From Rikenellaceae bacterium (lineage in GTDB: Bacteria; Bacteroidota; Bacteroidia; Bacteroidales; Rikenellaceae): a stretch of 64,000 nt of DNA. A program made the position numbers and the translations under genes. Positions 1 to 10,448 of the stretch are shown piece by piece. Location: positions 434,001 through 498,000 of the forward strand of contig SUZI01000001.1 of the NCBI GenBank assembly GCA_015060005.1, read 5' to 3'. A model generated the notes under the pieces. It saw only the letters and a program-made list of their open reading frames with translations, did not search any database and had not been told where the DNA came from. The number at the start of each line of letters is the position of its first letter. Within the stretch, counting starts at the first letter, position 1.

Positions 1-1
1 G

Positions 2-736
2 GTGGTGAAAGAGCATCCCGCCGAGGGCGTATACCTCAGCCAGGAGATGTTATCGCTCAACCACGTACTCTACGCCGCAGAGGCACACCTTGCCCTGCTA
101 AATCGTAGTGCCGAGGCTCTGTTCGGAATAGTGCTGCCGCTATCGGCAAGCGAGCTGCGTCAAATGGTGGCTACCCTACTGCAACACAACAACCCCTCGC
201 GGCGAGGCTCGGTACGCATCACGCTGACGCTCAATGCCAATGCAGAGTACAGCATACGCAACGATGAGGCTTCGATATATGATGGGTACGTGATGCGTTC
301 GCTACATCCAAAGGCTACATACATAGAGATAGCGACACCCATACCACAACATCCATCATCGGCGATGGCTCATACACGCGACTTAGCAGACGCATTGGCT
401 CGCTGTCGCGGATTTGAAAAGGGTGTGATAGCCAAAGGCGAAAACATCGTTGCCGACATAGCTCGCCCACTAATTGCATTGGGAGGGCGTACTCTACTCA
501 CGCACCCATCGACGTGCGAGAGCGTGGAGGGGGCTCGCATAATAGCAGCAGCGGAGGCTTTAGGCTACACGATACGCACACGCGAGGTAACAAAAGCCGA
601 CTTGGCAAAAGCCGAAGAGGTGATGATACTCGACTGGCAAGGGGCACTATCCCTGGCACGTTTAGAGCAGAGAGTATACTCGCACATCTCGGTTGAGAGG
701 ATAATGGGCGAGGTTGAAAAGAGATTAAAACCATAA
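2..736 (+). CDS. Possible class IV aminotransferase-like protein; 5' end may be truncated by the window edge
   Basis: ORF open to the window start, immediately upstream of coaD. The C-terminal pattern (ENIVADIARPLIALGGRTLLTHPS...GARIIAAAEALGYTIRTREVT...AEEVMILDWQGAL) resembles fold-type IV aminotransferases. Confidence 0.4.
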   Translation: MVKEHPAEGVYLSQEMLSLNHVLYAAEAHLALLNRSAEALFGIVLPLSASELRQMVATLLQHNNPSRRGSVRITLTLNANAEYSIRNDEASIYDGYVMRSLHPKATYIEIATPIPQHPSSAMAHTRDLADALARCRGFEKGVIAKGENIVADIARPLIALGGRTLLTHPSTCESVEGARIIAAAEALGYTIRTREVTKADLAKAEEVMILDWQGALSLARLEQRVYSHISVERIMGEVEKRLKP

Positions 737-746
737 CAGATAAGAT

Positions 747-1223
747 ATGACACGTACTGCCATATTTCCAGGGTCGTTTGACCCATTCACACGAGGACAC
801 GCAGCATTAGTGGAGGATGCCCTGCGTATGTTTGATAAAGTGGTCATTGCCATAGGCGACAACATCGCGAAGAAGGGATTGCTCACCGTAGAGCGACGCA
901 AACAACTCATAGCCGACCTATATCGTAACGAGCCTCGCGTGGAGGTGTGTACATACTCCACACTCACAATCGAAGTGGCTCGCGAGATGGGGGCTGTGGC
1001 GATAATTCGCGGAGTGAGAAACAGCATAGATTTCGAGTACGAGAAGACAATGGCACAGGCAAACCGCCGCCTCTTCCCCGAGATTGCAACCATTATGCTC
1101 GCAACACCAGCCGAGCTGAGCGACATAAGTTCGTCGACAATACGCGAGATAAGAGCCTTCGGTGGCGAGATAGCAGAAATGATGCCCGAGGGGGTACGAT
1201 TGGAGGATTATATGACAAAATAG
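747..1223 (+). CDS. coaD: Phosphopantetheine adenylyltransferase
   Basis: N-terminal TRTAIFPGSFDPFTRGHAALVEDA and IIRGVRNSIDFEYEKTMAQANRRLFPEIATIMLATPAELSDISSSTIREI are typical of CoaD. Confidence 0.97.
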   Translation: MTRTAIFPGSFDPFTRGHAALVEDALRMFDKVVIAIGDNIAKKGLLTVERRKQLIADLYRNEPRVEVCTYSTLTIEVAREMGAVAIIRGVRNSIDFEYEKTMAQANRRLFPEIATIMLATPAELSDISSSTIREIRAFGGEIAEMMPEGVRLEDYMTK

Positions 1224-1307
1224 TCATATAAATTTTGAAACAACACAAATTATTCATACTTTTGGAAGCTAAGCTGAAATATTAACAACTAAATAACGAT
1301 AACCAAT

Positions 1308-2336
1308 ATGGAATTTACAGCAGAAATGATTGCCGGTATTTTGGGCGGCGAAGTTGTAGGAGACAAGAATGCAGCGGTGCACACCGTATCCTCTATCGAG
1401 GGAGGCAAGAAGGGCTCGCTCACATATCTCACAAACCCAAAATATGAGCAGTTTATCTATACGACTGAGGCATCTATCGTCTTGGTGGCTAACTCTTTTG
1501 AGCCAACAGCTCCCATAGCAGCGACACTCATAAAGGTGGAGGATGTAGGCGTGGCAGTGCTCAAACTCTTGGAGATGTACAACGCGATGAAGCCCCAGAA
1601 GAAGGGCATAAGCAAGATGTGCTCAATATCGGAGAAGGCGACAGTGGCAGAGGATTGCTACGTGGGCGACTTCGCAGTAATCGAGGCAGGAGCATCGGTA
1701 GGCAAGGGTTGTAAAATCTACCCACAGGTATACATCGGCGACGGTGTGAAGGTGGGCGAGGGCACGACACTCTACCCTGGTGTGAAGATTTATGAGGGTT
1801 GCCGCGTAGGTAGCAACTGTATTATCCACGCAGGAGCAGTGATAGGTGCTGACGGATTTGGATTCCTGCCAAAGCCAGATGGCACATTTGACAAGATACC
1901 ACAGCTCGGAAATGTGATAATCGAGGATAACGTGGAGATTGGTGCAAACACCTGCATCGACCGTGCAAAGACCGACTCAACGATAATACGCAAGGGCGTG
2001 AAGCTCGACAACCTTATCCAAGTGGGACACAATGTAGAGATTGGCGAGAATACAGTATCATCGGCACAGATGGGTATTGCCGGTACGTCGAAGGTTGGTC
2101 GCAACTGTTTCTTGGCGGGTCAGGTGGGTATCGCCGACCACGTAACGATTGGCAACTACGCCAAGATTGGCTCGAAGACCGGTATCGACAAGGATGTGCC
2201 CGACGGAGAGATTCGCTTCGGCTCACCAGCACTGCCAGGAATACAGTATCACCGCTCGTTTGCTGTATTCAAGGATCTGCCAAACATCTCACGTCGATTG
2301 TCGGCAGTAGAGAAGGCTCTGAAAGACAAAGAGTAA
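1308..2336 (+). CDS. lpxD: UDP-3-O-(3-hydroxyacyl)glucosamine N-acyltransferase
   Basis: Left-handed beta-helix hexapeptide repeats with LpxD motifs [25 protein letters not shown] and [22 protein letters not shown]. Confidence 0.95.
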   Translation: MEFTAEMIAGILGGEVVGDKNAAVHTVSSIEGGKKGSLTYLTNPKYEQFIYTTEASIVLVANSFEPTAPIAATLIKVEDVGVAVLKLLEMYNAMKPQKKGISKMCSISEKATVAEDCYVGDFAVIEAGASVGKGCKIYPQVYIGDGVKVGEGTTLYPGVKIYEGCRVGSNCIIHAGAVIGADGFGFLPKPDGTFDKIPQLGNVIIEDNVEIGANTCIDRAKTDSTIIRKGVKLDNLIQVGHNVEIGENTVSSAQMGIAGTSKVGRNCFLAGQVGIADHVTIGNYAKIGSKTGIDKDVPDGEIRFGSPALPGIQYHRSFAVFKDLPNISRRLSAVEKALKDKE

Positions 2337-2373
2337 TGAGCAATTTGACAAACAATTAAAAAACAATAAGACA

Positions 2374-3468
2374 ATGAAGAGATTTTTTATTTTCTGCATC
2401 GCAGCAGCTACAATGGTAGCTTGTGGTGCTCCTGCACAGCAGGGTCCAGCAGCCTACACAATCAACGGTACTGACGAGGCTTTTGAGGATGGTAAGATTG
2501 TATACCTCATTAAGTTGGAAAACAACGAGTTTATCCCTGTCGACACATTGACAGTAGAGAACAACACAATTCACTTTGAGGGTATGGTGGAGGAGCCAGA
2601 GATAAGATACATCGCAGTGGAGAATGCAAACCCACGCGGTTCGGAGCTCTTCTTCTACTTCTTCTTGGAGGCAGGCGAGATGACTATTAAAAAGACCACA
2701 GGTGCTCGTCTGGGTGGCTACGCTGTTGTTGGCACCGAGCTCAACGATAAGAGCTATGACTACGGTAAGACGATGAGGGCTGTCAACGAGAGCTACGACA
2801 AGGCTCAGGAGGCTGGCGACAATGCTGGTATGGAGGCTGCTATGGCTGCGTACAAAGAGAATATCAAGACTTTCGCCGCAGCAAACATTGACAACCTGCT
2901 GGGCCGTCAGATTCTTCGCGACTACGGATCGATGCTCGAGCCACAGGAGATATTGGATATCTTGGCTAAGGCACCACAGAGCGTTCAGGAGGATTTCGCT
3001 CCGCTGAAGGAGAACGCAGAGAAGGCACTCAAGACCGAGCCAGGACAGCCTTACATCGACATCGAGGAGCCAGGTTTGAATGGTGAGCCTATCTCGCTCA
3101 AGAGCGTAATAGAGAACGAGGCTAACAAGTATGTGCTCCTGGACTTCTGGGCATCGTGGTGCGGCCCTTGTATGGGTGAGGTACCACACTTGTTGGAGAC
3201 ATACGCTGCTTATCACGGTAAGGGATTTGAGATTTATGGCGTATCACTCGACGCAAAGGATGAGAGCTGGCGTGAGGCTATAGCAGAGCATAAGATGGAT
3301 TGGGTACACGTGAGCAACGTGAAGTATTGGGATACCCAGTCTCGTAAGGATTACGCAGTAAACAGCATCCCATCGAACTTCCTCATCGACTGCTCAACAG
3401 GTAAAATCGTTGCAAAGAACCTCCGTGGCGAGGCTCTCAAGGCGAAGATTGCTGAGTTGTTAGACTAA
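2374..3468 (+). CDS. Thiol:disulfide interchange lipoprotein, TlpA/thioredoxin-like, with N-terminal DUF4369-like domain
   Basis: Lipobox-like signal (MVACGAPAQ), thioredoxin motif LLDFWASWCGPCMGEVPHL, and a C-terminal thioredoxin-fold IPSNFLID. Confidence 0.92.
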   Translation: MKRFFIFCIAAATMVACGAPAQQGPAAYTINGTDEAFEDGKIVYLIKLENNEFIPVDTLTVENNTIHFEGMVEEPEIRYIAVENANPRGSELFFYFFLEAGEMTIKKTTGARLGGYAVVGTELNDKSYDYGKTMRAVNESYDKAQEAGDNAGMEAAMAAYKENIKTFAAANIDNLLGRQILRDYGSMLEPQEILDILAKAPQSVQEDFAPLKENAEKALKTEPGQPYIDIEEPGLNGEPISLKSVIENEANKYVLLDFWASWCGPCMGEVPHLLETYAAYHGKGFEIYGVSLDAKDESWREAIAEHKMDWVHVSNVKYWDTQSRKDYAVNSIPSNFLIDCSTGKIVAKNLRGEALKAKIAELLD

Positions 3469-3490
3469 TCGAGAAGACTGACACCACCCT

Positions 3491-4117
3491 ATGACCACAC
3501 AAAATCAGCCAGAGGAAAGAACGTATCGTATTATGGGCATAGACCCTGGTACGAACTATATGGGTTATGGCATAATAGAGGTCGAGGGAAGAGTGGTTCG
3601 CTCGGTGGTGATGGGCGACATAGACCTGCACAAGATGACTGACCCCTACGCAAAGCTCAGATATATATTTGAGCGTGTGGGAGCTCTCATCGAGGAGTAT
3701 AAACCAAAGGAGGTGGCTCTCGAGTCGCCTTTCTTTGGTACAAACGTGCAGAGTATGCTCAAGTTGGGACGTGCACAAGGCGTTGCAATGGCAGCGGCAC
3801 TATGGCGTGGCAAGGAGGTGTTTGAATATGCCCCATCACGCATCAAACAAGCCATAGCAGGCAGCGGTGCAGCATCGAAAGAGCAGGTGGCTGGGATAAT
3901 AAAACGTATGCTCAAGATTGAGTATATGCCTCGCCGATTAGATGCTACGGATGGTATGGCGGTGGCTATGTGCCACTACTACACTGCACGTACGCCCATA
4001 TCGAACGCAATGGGCAGTGCTCGCGTAAAGGGACTCGGAGGTGGCAAGAAGGCAGCCAAAGGCTCTTCGTCGTGGGAGGCTTTCATACGTCAAAACCCCG
4101 AACGCGAGATAAAATAG
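3491..4117 (+). CDS. ruvC: Crossover junction endodeoxyribonuclease RuvC
   Basis: MGIDPGTNYMGYGIIE, ALESPFFGTNVQSMLKLGRAQGVAM and DATDGMAVAMCHYY motifs. Confidence 0.96.
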   Translation: MTTQNQPEERTYRIMGIDPGTNYMGYGIIEVEGRVVRSVVMGDIDLHKMTDPYAKLRYIFERVGALIEEYKPKEVALESPFFGTNVQSMLKLGRAQGVAMAAALWRGKEVFEYAPSRIKQAIAGSGAASKEQVAGIIKRMLKIEYMPRRLDATDGMAVAMCHYYTARTPISNAMGSARVKGLGGGKKAAKGSSSWEAFIRQNPEREIK

Positions 4118-4139
4118 GAACAGAACGAAAAATAACGAT

Positions 4140-5357
4140 ATGAGTAACACAAAATATACCCTCAAGGAGGTAACATCGGCTGCGTTGGAGCAGGAGTTCA
4201 TCGACCTACCAAAACGCCTCTACAAAGGTAATCGCTATTGGGTGTGTCCTCTCGACGACGACATAAAGGCGGTATTTAACCCTGAGAAGAATAAGTATTT
4301 TGCCGACGGAGAGGCTATCCGCTGGATAGCATACGATAGAAACGGAGTGGCAGTAGGTCGTATAGCAGCATTCTACGATAAAGAGCACGCCTACTCCCAG
4401 GACTATGAGCAGCCTACGGGAGGCTGTGGCTTCTTTGAGGCGGTGAACGACCAGGAGCTTGCCAACCTGCTATTCGACACAGCACGTCTGTGGTTAGTGA
4501 GCCGCGGAATGGAGGCGATGGATGGCCCTATAAACTTCGGACCTCGCGACTCGTGGTGGGGACTGCTGGTTGACGGTTTTGAGTTCCAGCCACTCTACGC
4601 AAACCCATACAACCCGCCATACTACAAGGAGCTCTTTGAAAACTACGGATTTCAAAACTACTTCAACCAGAACACCTACCTCTGGAGGGTAGATGATGAC
4701 GATATCAACACGATGATTCATCAGCGTGCCGAGCGACTGATGAACACCCCGGGCTACACGTTTGACCACATCAATATGAAGGATCTGGAGAGCGTGGCAG
4801 AGGATTTCCGCATCATATACAACAAGGCGTGGTCGCTCTTTACGGGTGTAACACCTATGACAAAGGAGGAGGCTCAGAAGATAGTGAACACGTTGCGTCC
4901 TATAATCGACCCAAACATCATCTTCTTCACCTACTTCAACAACGAGCCTGTCGGATTCTTCATTATGGTGCCCGACATCAACCGTATCATAGGCAAGTTT
5001 AACGGTAAGCTCAACCTGTGGAACAAACTGCGTCTGATGTGGGACTTGAAGGTGCGTAAGTCGTGCGACCGCATATTCGGAATGATATTCGCCGTAACAC
5101 CAGAGTTCCAGGGTAAGGGCGTGGAGTCGGGTATGATTAAGTATGTCTACGACACATATTTCCGCTCGGGAAAGACCAAATACAAGACTGTGGAGTTTGC
5201 GTGGATTGGCGACTTCAACCCTGTGATGAATCGTATGATTCAGAGCTACGTGTGTGCTACACGTCATAAGATGCACACCACATATCGCTACCTGTTTGAC
5301 CGCACAAAGGAGTTCAAGCGTTGTCCTCGACTCGGATTTAAGCGTAGCGAGAAATAG
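4140..5357 (+). CDS. GNAT-like N-acetyltransferase family protein (YghO-like)
   Basis: 405 aa ORF. DGPINFGPRDSWWGLLVDGF and a GNAT-like C-terminal half (FQGKGVESGMIKYVYDTY). Confidence 0.7.
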   Translation: MSNTKYTLKEVTSAALEQEFIDLPKRLYKGNRYWVCPLDDDIKAVFNPEKNKYFADGEAIRWIAYDRNGVAVGRIAAFYDKEHAYSQDYEQPTGGCGFFEAVNDQELANLLFDTARLWLVSRGMEAMDGPINFGPRDSWWGLLVDGFEFQPLYANPYNPPYYKELFENYGFQNYFNQNTYLWRVDDDDINTMIHQRAERLMNTPGYTFDHINMKDLESVAEDFRIIYNKAWSLFTGVTPMTKEEAQKIVNTLRPIIDPNIIFFTYFNNEPVGFFIMVPDINRIIGKFNGKLNLWNKLRLMWDLKVRKSCDRIFGMIFAVTPEFQGKGVESGMIKYVYDTYFRSGKTKYKTVEFAWIGDFNPVMNRMIQSYVCATRHKMHTTYRYLFDRTKEFKRCPRLGFKRSEK

Positions 5358-5381
5358 AGAAATCTTAAAACTTATAATAAT

Positions 5382-6476
5382 ATGAAAACAACAGCTTTTA
5401 CAAAGTATCATATCGCTGCGGGTGCCAAGATGGCGGAGTTCGCAGGATATAATATGCCTATCGAGTTCTCGGGCATCAACGACGAGCATATGACCGTACG
5501 CGGGAAGGTGGGTGTGTTCGACGTGAGCCATATGGGAGAGATATGGGTGAAGGGCGAGAAGGCTCTCGACCTGTTGCAGTATATCGCATCGAACGATGTG
5601 AGCAAGCTATACGACGGTAAGGTGCAGTATTCAACTATGCCTAACGGTAAGGGAGGCATAGTGGATGACGTGCTCATCTACAAGTTCAGCGACACGAAAT
5701 ATATGCTCTGCGTGAATGCAGCCAACACCGAGAAGGACTGGAACCATATCTGCGAGGCAGGTAAGAAGTTCGGTATGGAGCCAGGCAGGGAGTTGGAGAA
5801 CTCATCGGACAACATTGCACAGGTGGCTATTCAGGGTCCTTTGGCAATGAAGCTCGTACAGAAGATGTGCGAGGAGCAGGTCGAGGATATGGAGTACTAC
5901 ACATTCAAGCAGACAAAGGTGGCTGGATGCGATGCTATACTCTCTATCACAGGTTACACAGGCTCGGGTGGCTGTGAGATTTATATGTACAACGCCGACG
6001 CTGACACCATCTGGGAGGCTATGTGGAAGGCTGGCGAAGAGTTTGGATTGAAGAATATCGGTCTGGGTGCTCGCGACACACTCCGCTTAGAGAAGGGATT
6101 TGCTCTCTACGGTAACGACATCGACGACACTACATCACCTCTGGAGGCTGGTCTGGGCTGGGTAACAAAGTTTGCCGAGGGCAAGAATTTCATCGACCGC
6201 GAATATCTCGCAAAGCAGAAAGCTGAGGGCGTAGAGCGTAAGTTGGTGGGACTCAAGATGATTGACCGAGGCATACCTCGCCACGGATATAAGATAGCAA
6301 CACTCGAGGGTGAGGAGATAGGTGTAGTAACATCGGGCACAATGTCGCCTATGCTCAAAGTGGGTATAGCTATGGGCTACGTGAAGGCTGACCAGGCAAA
6401 GGTGGGCAACGTGGTAGCAGTAGTAATTCGCGAGCGTCTGCTCAAGGCGGAGATTGTAAAGTATCCGTTTGTATAA
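5382..6476 (+). CDS. gcvT: Glycine cleavage system aminomethyltransferase (T-protein)
   Basis: [39 protein letters not shown]...[14 protein letters not shown] and [16 protein letters not shown]. Confidence 0.97.
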   Translation: MKTTAFTKYHIAAGAKMAEFAGYNMPIEFSGINDEHMTVRGKVGVFDVSHMGEIWVKGEKALDLLQYIASNDVSKLYDGKVQYSTMPNGKGGIVDDVLIYKFSDTKYMLCVNAANTEKDWNHICEAGKKFGMEPGRELENSSDNIAQVAIQGPLAMKLVQKMCEEQVEDMEYYTFKQTKVAGCDAILSITGYTGSGGCEIYMYNADADTIWEAMWKAGEEFGLKNIGLGARDTLRLEKGFALYGNDIDDTTSPLEAGLGWVTKFAEGKNFIDREYLAKQKAEGVERKLVGLKMIDRGIPRHGYKIATLEGEEIGVVTSGTMSPMLKVGIAMGYVKADQAKVGNVVAVVIRERLLKAEIVKYPFV

Positions 6477-6496
6477 TCACCTTATATATAATAAAT

Positions 6497-6538
6497 ATAG
6501 GGAGCTTCGCCCAAAGATGGAGCGTAGCTCCCTATTTT
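6497..6538 (+). terminator. Rho-independent-type terminator after gcvT
   Basis: ATAGGGAGCT...AGCTCCCTATTTT inverted repeat followed by a T-run. Confidence 0.7.
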
Positions 6539-6551
6539 GTGAGACAGGACT

Positions 6552-6986
6552 ATGGAAAACCTGAAGATAACAATCGTCGATAGCTTCGATAGCTCGCTCG
6601 TTGAGCCAATAGGCAGAATGTTGCAGCAGCTGACAGGCACAAAGAGCACATTCGATGAGGAGCAGCTGCGGATAATAATACGCGATATGTCGTGCCGATT
6701 ATTCGTAGCTCGTTCACAAGGTGAGGTGGTGGGAATGTTCTCGCTCTGCACCTACTCATCGCCCTCGATGCGTAAGGTATGGTTGGAGGATGTGGTGGTA
6801 GATAGTGCGGCACGAGGTCGCGGCATAGGTCGTGCAATGGTGGCGTATGCGATAAACTTCGCACGTCAGATAGCACCCTGCTGCCTGATGCTCACATCGT
6901 CGCCCCACCGCACAGAGGCTAATGCCCTATACCGCAGTATGGGCTTCGAGCCAAAGCAGACAAATCTCTATAAGATGGATTTCTAA
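6552..6986 (+). CDS. GNAT family N-acetyltransferase
   Basis: VWLEDVVVDSAARGRGIGRAMVAYAINFAR (acetyl-CoA binding motif) and TEANALYRSMGFEPKQTNLYKMDF. Confidence 0.92.
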   Translation: MENLKITIVDSFDSSLVEPIGRMLQQLTGTKSTFDEEQLRIIIRDMSCRLFVARSQGEVVGMFSLCTYSSPSMRKVWLEDVVVDSAARGRGIGRAMVAYAINFARQIAPCCLMLTSSPHRTEANALYRSMGFEPKQTNLYKMDF

Positions 6987-6998
6987 GGCTACACCTCA

Positions 6999-8021
6999 CT
7001 AAATATCGTGGGATAGGGATGGTGGCACAGCACCACTCATATCGTAATCACCCCAACGCTGGGCTACATAGTCGAGCGTAGAGTATATCTCCTGCTCGTC
7101 GAACAGAGTAACCAACTTGAGGCGGGTCTGCTTGAAGTCGGGCAAGCCCTTGAAGTAGTTGGACATGTGGCGACGCATCTCCAGAATACCGACTCTGTCG
7201 CCCTTAATCTCGATAGACTTGGCTAAATGACGTTTGGCAATCTCCACACGCTCGACAACAGATGGCTGTGGCAGGAGTTCGCCCGTCTGCAAATAGTGCT
7301 TAACCTCGCGGAATATCCAGGGACGACCATAGGTGGCACGTCCTATCATAACACCATCGACACCATACCTATCGAACATCTGTTTTGCCTTCTGAGCAGA
7401 ATCAACATCTCCATTGCCGATGATAGGGATGTGGATTGCGGGGTTGTTCTTGACCTCGCCGATGAGTGTCCAATCAGCCTCACCACGATACATCTGTGAG
7501 CGTGTGCGACCGTGGATGGTGAGTGCCCTGATACCCACATCCTGCAAGCGGAGGGCTATATCCATAATATTCTTCGACTCCTCATCCCAGCCAAGACGCG
7601 TCTTGACAGTTACGGGGAGCTTCACAGCCTCGACAATCTGACGTGTCATCTCGACCATAAGTGGCACATCACGCATCATACCCGAGCCGGCACCTCGCGA
7701 GGCAATCTTCTTTACAGGACAACCGAAATTGATATCGATAAAATCGGGATTAGCACTCTCGGCAATGCGGGCAGCCTCGACCATAGGCTCGATGAGATGC
7801 CCATAAATCTGGATACCTACGGGTCGCTCTGCCTCGTCGATATTGAGCTTGGCACGCGACTTCCAGGCATCGCGGATAAGTCCATCCGAAGAGATGAACT
7901 CGGTGGTTACGACATCCGCCCCAAACTGCTTGCACATATATCGGAACGAAGGGTCGGTAACATCCTCCATCGGTGCTAAAAAGAGTGGCTGAGAGCCTAA
8001 ATCTATATCTCCAATTTTCAT
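6999..8021 (-). CDS. dusB: tRNA-dihydrouridine synthase (DusB-like)
   Basis: LFLAPMEDVTDPSFRYMCKQFGADVVTTEFI, DINFGCPVKKIASRGAGSGMM, VTVKTRLGWDEES and GNGDVDS motifs. Confidence 0.93.
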   Translation of the reverse strand: MKIGDIDLGSQPLFLAPMEDVTDPSFRYMCKQFGADVVTTEFISSDGLIRDAWKSRAKLNIDEAERPVGIQIYGHLIEPMVEAARIAESANPDFIDINFGCPVKKIASRGAGSGMMRDVPLMVEMTRQIVEAVKLPVTVKTRLGWDEESKNIMDIALRLQDVGIRALTIHGRTRSQMYRGEADWTLIGEVKNNPAIHIPIIGNGDVDSAQKAKQMFDRYGVDGVMIGRATYGRPWIFREVKHYLQTGELLPQPSVVERVEIAKRHLAKSIEIKGDRVGILEMRRHMSNYFKGLPDFKQTRLKLVTLFDEQEIYSTLDYVAQRWGDYDMSGAVPPSLSHDI

Positions 8022-8199
8022 CGTTCAAAGTCTTTGTGGCAAAGATACGATAAAAAAATCTTATAACCATAGAGAAATATTTTATAGATTCAGCTTGCAA
8101 TTCGGTAAAAGGTTATATATCTTTGCAAAAAGATAAAATTGTTATGTGTAATCGGCACGAAGATTGAACTATCGGAAGTGTCAAAAATATTGAAAGATT

Positions 8200-8358
8200 A
8201 TGAAATATCGTTGTACAGTATGTGATTGGATTTATGACCCCGAGCTGGGTGATCCAGATTCAGGTATCGCTCCAGGCACCGCATTTGAGGATATCCCAGA
8301 AGATTGGTCTTGTCCACTCTGCGGAGTAAGCAAAGAGGATTTTGAGCCTGTAGAGTAG
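8200..8358 (+). CDS. Rubredoxin (52 aa)
   Basis: Read directly from the sequence (absent from the supplied ORF list): [52 protein letters not shown], with two CxxC motifs (CTVC, CPLC). TATCTTTG -7-like box upstream. Confidence 0.96.
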   Translation: MKYRCTVCDWIYDPELGDPDSGIAPGTAFEDIPEDWSCPLCGVSKEDFEPVE

Positions 8359-8368
8359 TGTAGAAAAA

Positions 8369-8400
8369 GAGATTGTCCAAAAGGACAATCTCTTTTTTTA
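8369..8400 (+). terminator. Terminator after rubredoxin
   Basis: GAGATTGTCC-aaaa-GGACAATCTC followed by TTTTTTT. Confidence 0.85.
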
Positions 8401-10443
8401 CCACTTGGGTGTAATGCCTATAAATATCTCAAAGTTGATACCCGGCATTGGGCGTGAGAGGACCGAAAGATACTCCTCGTCGAAGAGATTGTTGACACTA
8501 CCCTTAACAGAGATATCTGCCCAGCTGAGCGAAAAACCCTTCTCGAGCGAGAGGTTATTCATATAGTATTTGGGGAGCTCGCCCGTGAGCGTTATGTCGT
8601 TGCTCGACATAGTATATCGCTCGCTGTAATAGCACCACTTATAGAGTAACGACCAGCTACGCCACCTGAGTTCACCCGTGAGCGAAGAGGACCACTCGGG
8701 GGTATAGGGGAGCTGCTGTCCTACTGACTTATCGGCAGGGGTCAGAGGCTCGCCCTCGTTTATGGAAGGCGTCCACGAGAGTGTAGCATTGAGTCTGAGG
8801 AGCCACTCCTTCGTAATAGCGACATCAGCCTTCGACTGCAACTCCACACCATAGGCGTGCACATCCTTCACATTGCGTGGCGAGAGGAAGCCCTTGGTTG
8901 TTGTGAGCCACAAAATCCAATCCTCGATATGAGAGTCAAACCACGTCGCCGACGCCTCTATGCGATAGCTATCCTCCTTGCCGACAGCAAACGATATGCC
9001 CGCATCGTAGCTCCAACCCTTCTCCTTACGCAGGTCGGGATTACCACCTGGCAGGAAATAGAGGTCGTTGAGCGTAGGGAAGCGGAAGTTACGTGATAGA
9101 GAGCCCTTGAGCATAACTGCTCCACGTCGCGACAGTTCATACTCGGCAAACAGAGCCGGAATGACAGGCGAAAACTCCTCGCCATACATCTCCTCACGCA
9201 CCACAGCCGACAATCCCAACCGCTCCGTAGGTCGCCACTTGAGCGACAGAGAGCCCGAGAGCTCCGTTCGGCTCTGGTCGTAGCCGACAACAGCCTTGTT
9301 GCCATCCTGGCGGATGACATTCTTATCGCGGCTCTCGACAAAGTGCTGATGGGCTGTGAGATTGGCTGTTACGAGCCATCGGTTGGATATAAACCACTCG
9401 CCCTCGCCCTGGGCAAAGAGTGTATTGGTGAGGCTACGTGAGCGAGTCATCGACTCCATATTTCCATTGCCCGGGTCTCGCTTGAAATCGTATGCGGTCC
9501 ACGAATAGACATATCCTGCACGGGCTGCCACCTTCCAATCGCGTCGCAGGTGTTCCCACTGAACAACACTACGCAGGGTCTGCTCCCGCTGGCGGTTGTC
9601 GAAGGCATCCGCATCGCCATAGTCGGTGGTGAGCATAGCCAGCTCACGATTGGAGTTCACGTACCACGCACTCAACGAGAGTCTATCACCTTTGCCGCTG
9701 TTAAAAGATATCTCCTGCAAGATATTCAGATCCTTATATGCTCCGCTGCGGTTACGCTCGACGGGGTAATACTTGCCAATGATATTCATCTCGTCATCGT
9801 AGATATTCTCTCGCTTGTCGCGGTTGCGATACTTGAAATCATTGGGCGACGAAGAGTACGCCACACGTGTGGAGAATTGCCACTTTCGACTGCCATACGT
9901 CAATCGCAAAAACTCATCGAAAGTACGGAAAGAGCCCACACCCTGGATATATTGCAAGCCGAAGCCCTCGGTCGTGAGAGGCTGCGTAGAGAGCCTCACA
10001 GAGCCACCCAAACCACCACCCGTATCGTGGATAGAGGAGGTGCCGTGAAGTAGCGAAGCCTTGTCAATAAAATAGGAGGGTATCATCGAGAAGTCGGTCA
10101 TACCCAACATAGGACTGTTGACTCTCAGTCCATTCCACGTAACTTGCGTATGCGAAGGCGAAGTGCCTCGGAATGAGACGGTAGAGAGAGTTGCACGACC
10201 ATAGTTCTTAACGAAGATAGAGGAGTTGAAGGTCAGCACATCAGCCATAGAGAGCGAGATGCTCTCCTTGAGGACACGCTCCTCAAAGTCGGTCTTCTGG
10301 GTGCCTATATCCTTCATTGGCCGCTCGCCAAAAAACTCCACCTCGGGGATGTCGATACCATCCTCAAGCCAATTGTCATTGGTCTGAGCGTGAGCCGACA
10401 TCAGAGCTGCAAGAGCGAACAATATGACCAAAAAGCTCCTCAT
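8398..10443 (-). CDS. btuB: TonB-dependent outer-membrane receptor, BtuB-like (vitamin B12 locus)
   Basis: Signal peptide MRSFLVILFALAALMSAHAQ, plug domain (MADVLTFNSSIFVKNYGRATLSTVSFRGTSPSHTQVTWNGLRVNSPMLG), and C-terminal beta-strand FEIFIGITPKW. Last gene of a set preceded by a cobalamin riboswitch. The ORF as listed extends to 10461; the likelier ATG is at 10443. Confidence 0.85.
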   Translation of the reverse strand: MRSFLVILFALAALMSAHAQTNDNWLEDGIDIPEVEFFGERPMKDIGTQKTDFEERVLKESISLSMADVLTFNSSIFVKNYGRATLSTVSFRGTSPSHTQVTWNGLRVNSPMLGMTDFSMIPSYFIDKASLLHGTSSIHDTGGGLGGSVRLSTQPLTTEGFGLQYIQGVGSFRTFDEFLRLTYGSRKWQFSTRVAYSSSPNDFKYRNRDKRENIYDDEMNIIGKYYPVERNRSGAYKDLNILQEISFNSGKGDRLSLSAWYVNSNRELAMLTTDYGDADAFDNRQREQTLRSVVQWEHLRRDWKVAARAGYVYSWTAYDFKRDPGNGNMESMTRSRSLTNTLFAQGEGEWFISNRWLVTANLTAHQHFVESRDKNVIRQDGNKAVVGYDQSRTELSGSLSLKWRPTERLGLSAVVREEMYGEEFSPVIPALFAEYELSRRGAVMLKGSLSRNFRFPTLNDLYFLPGGNPDLRKEKGWSYDAGISFAVGKEDSYRIEASATWFDSHIEDWILWLTTTKGFLSPRNVKDVHAYGVELQSKADVAITKEWLLRLNATLSWTPSINEGEPLTPADKSVGQQLPYTPEWSSSLTGELRWRSWSLLYKWCYYSERYTMSSNDITLTGELPKYYMNNLSLEKGFSLSWADISVKGSVNNLFDEEYLSVLSRPMPGINFEIFIGITPKW

Positions 10444-10448
10444 AACAA

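Noticed and set aside
2356-3216. 286-aa minus-strand ORF opposite the TlpA-like gene
   Set aside because: Shadow ORF of a clearly conserved plus-strand thioredoxin-like CDS; translation is Leu/Val/Cys-rich without recognisable motifs.
4494-5531. 345-aa minus-strand ORF opposite the GNAT-like gene and gcvT
   Set aside because: Spans two conserved plus-strand genes; His/Val/Leu-rich shadow translation caused by GAG/GAC/CAC codon bias.
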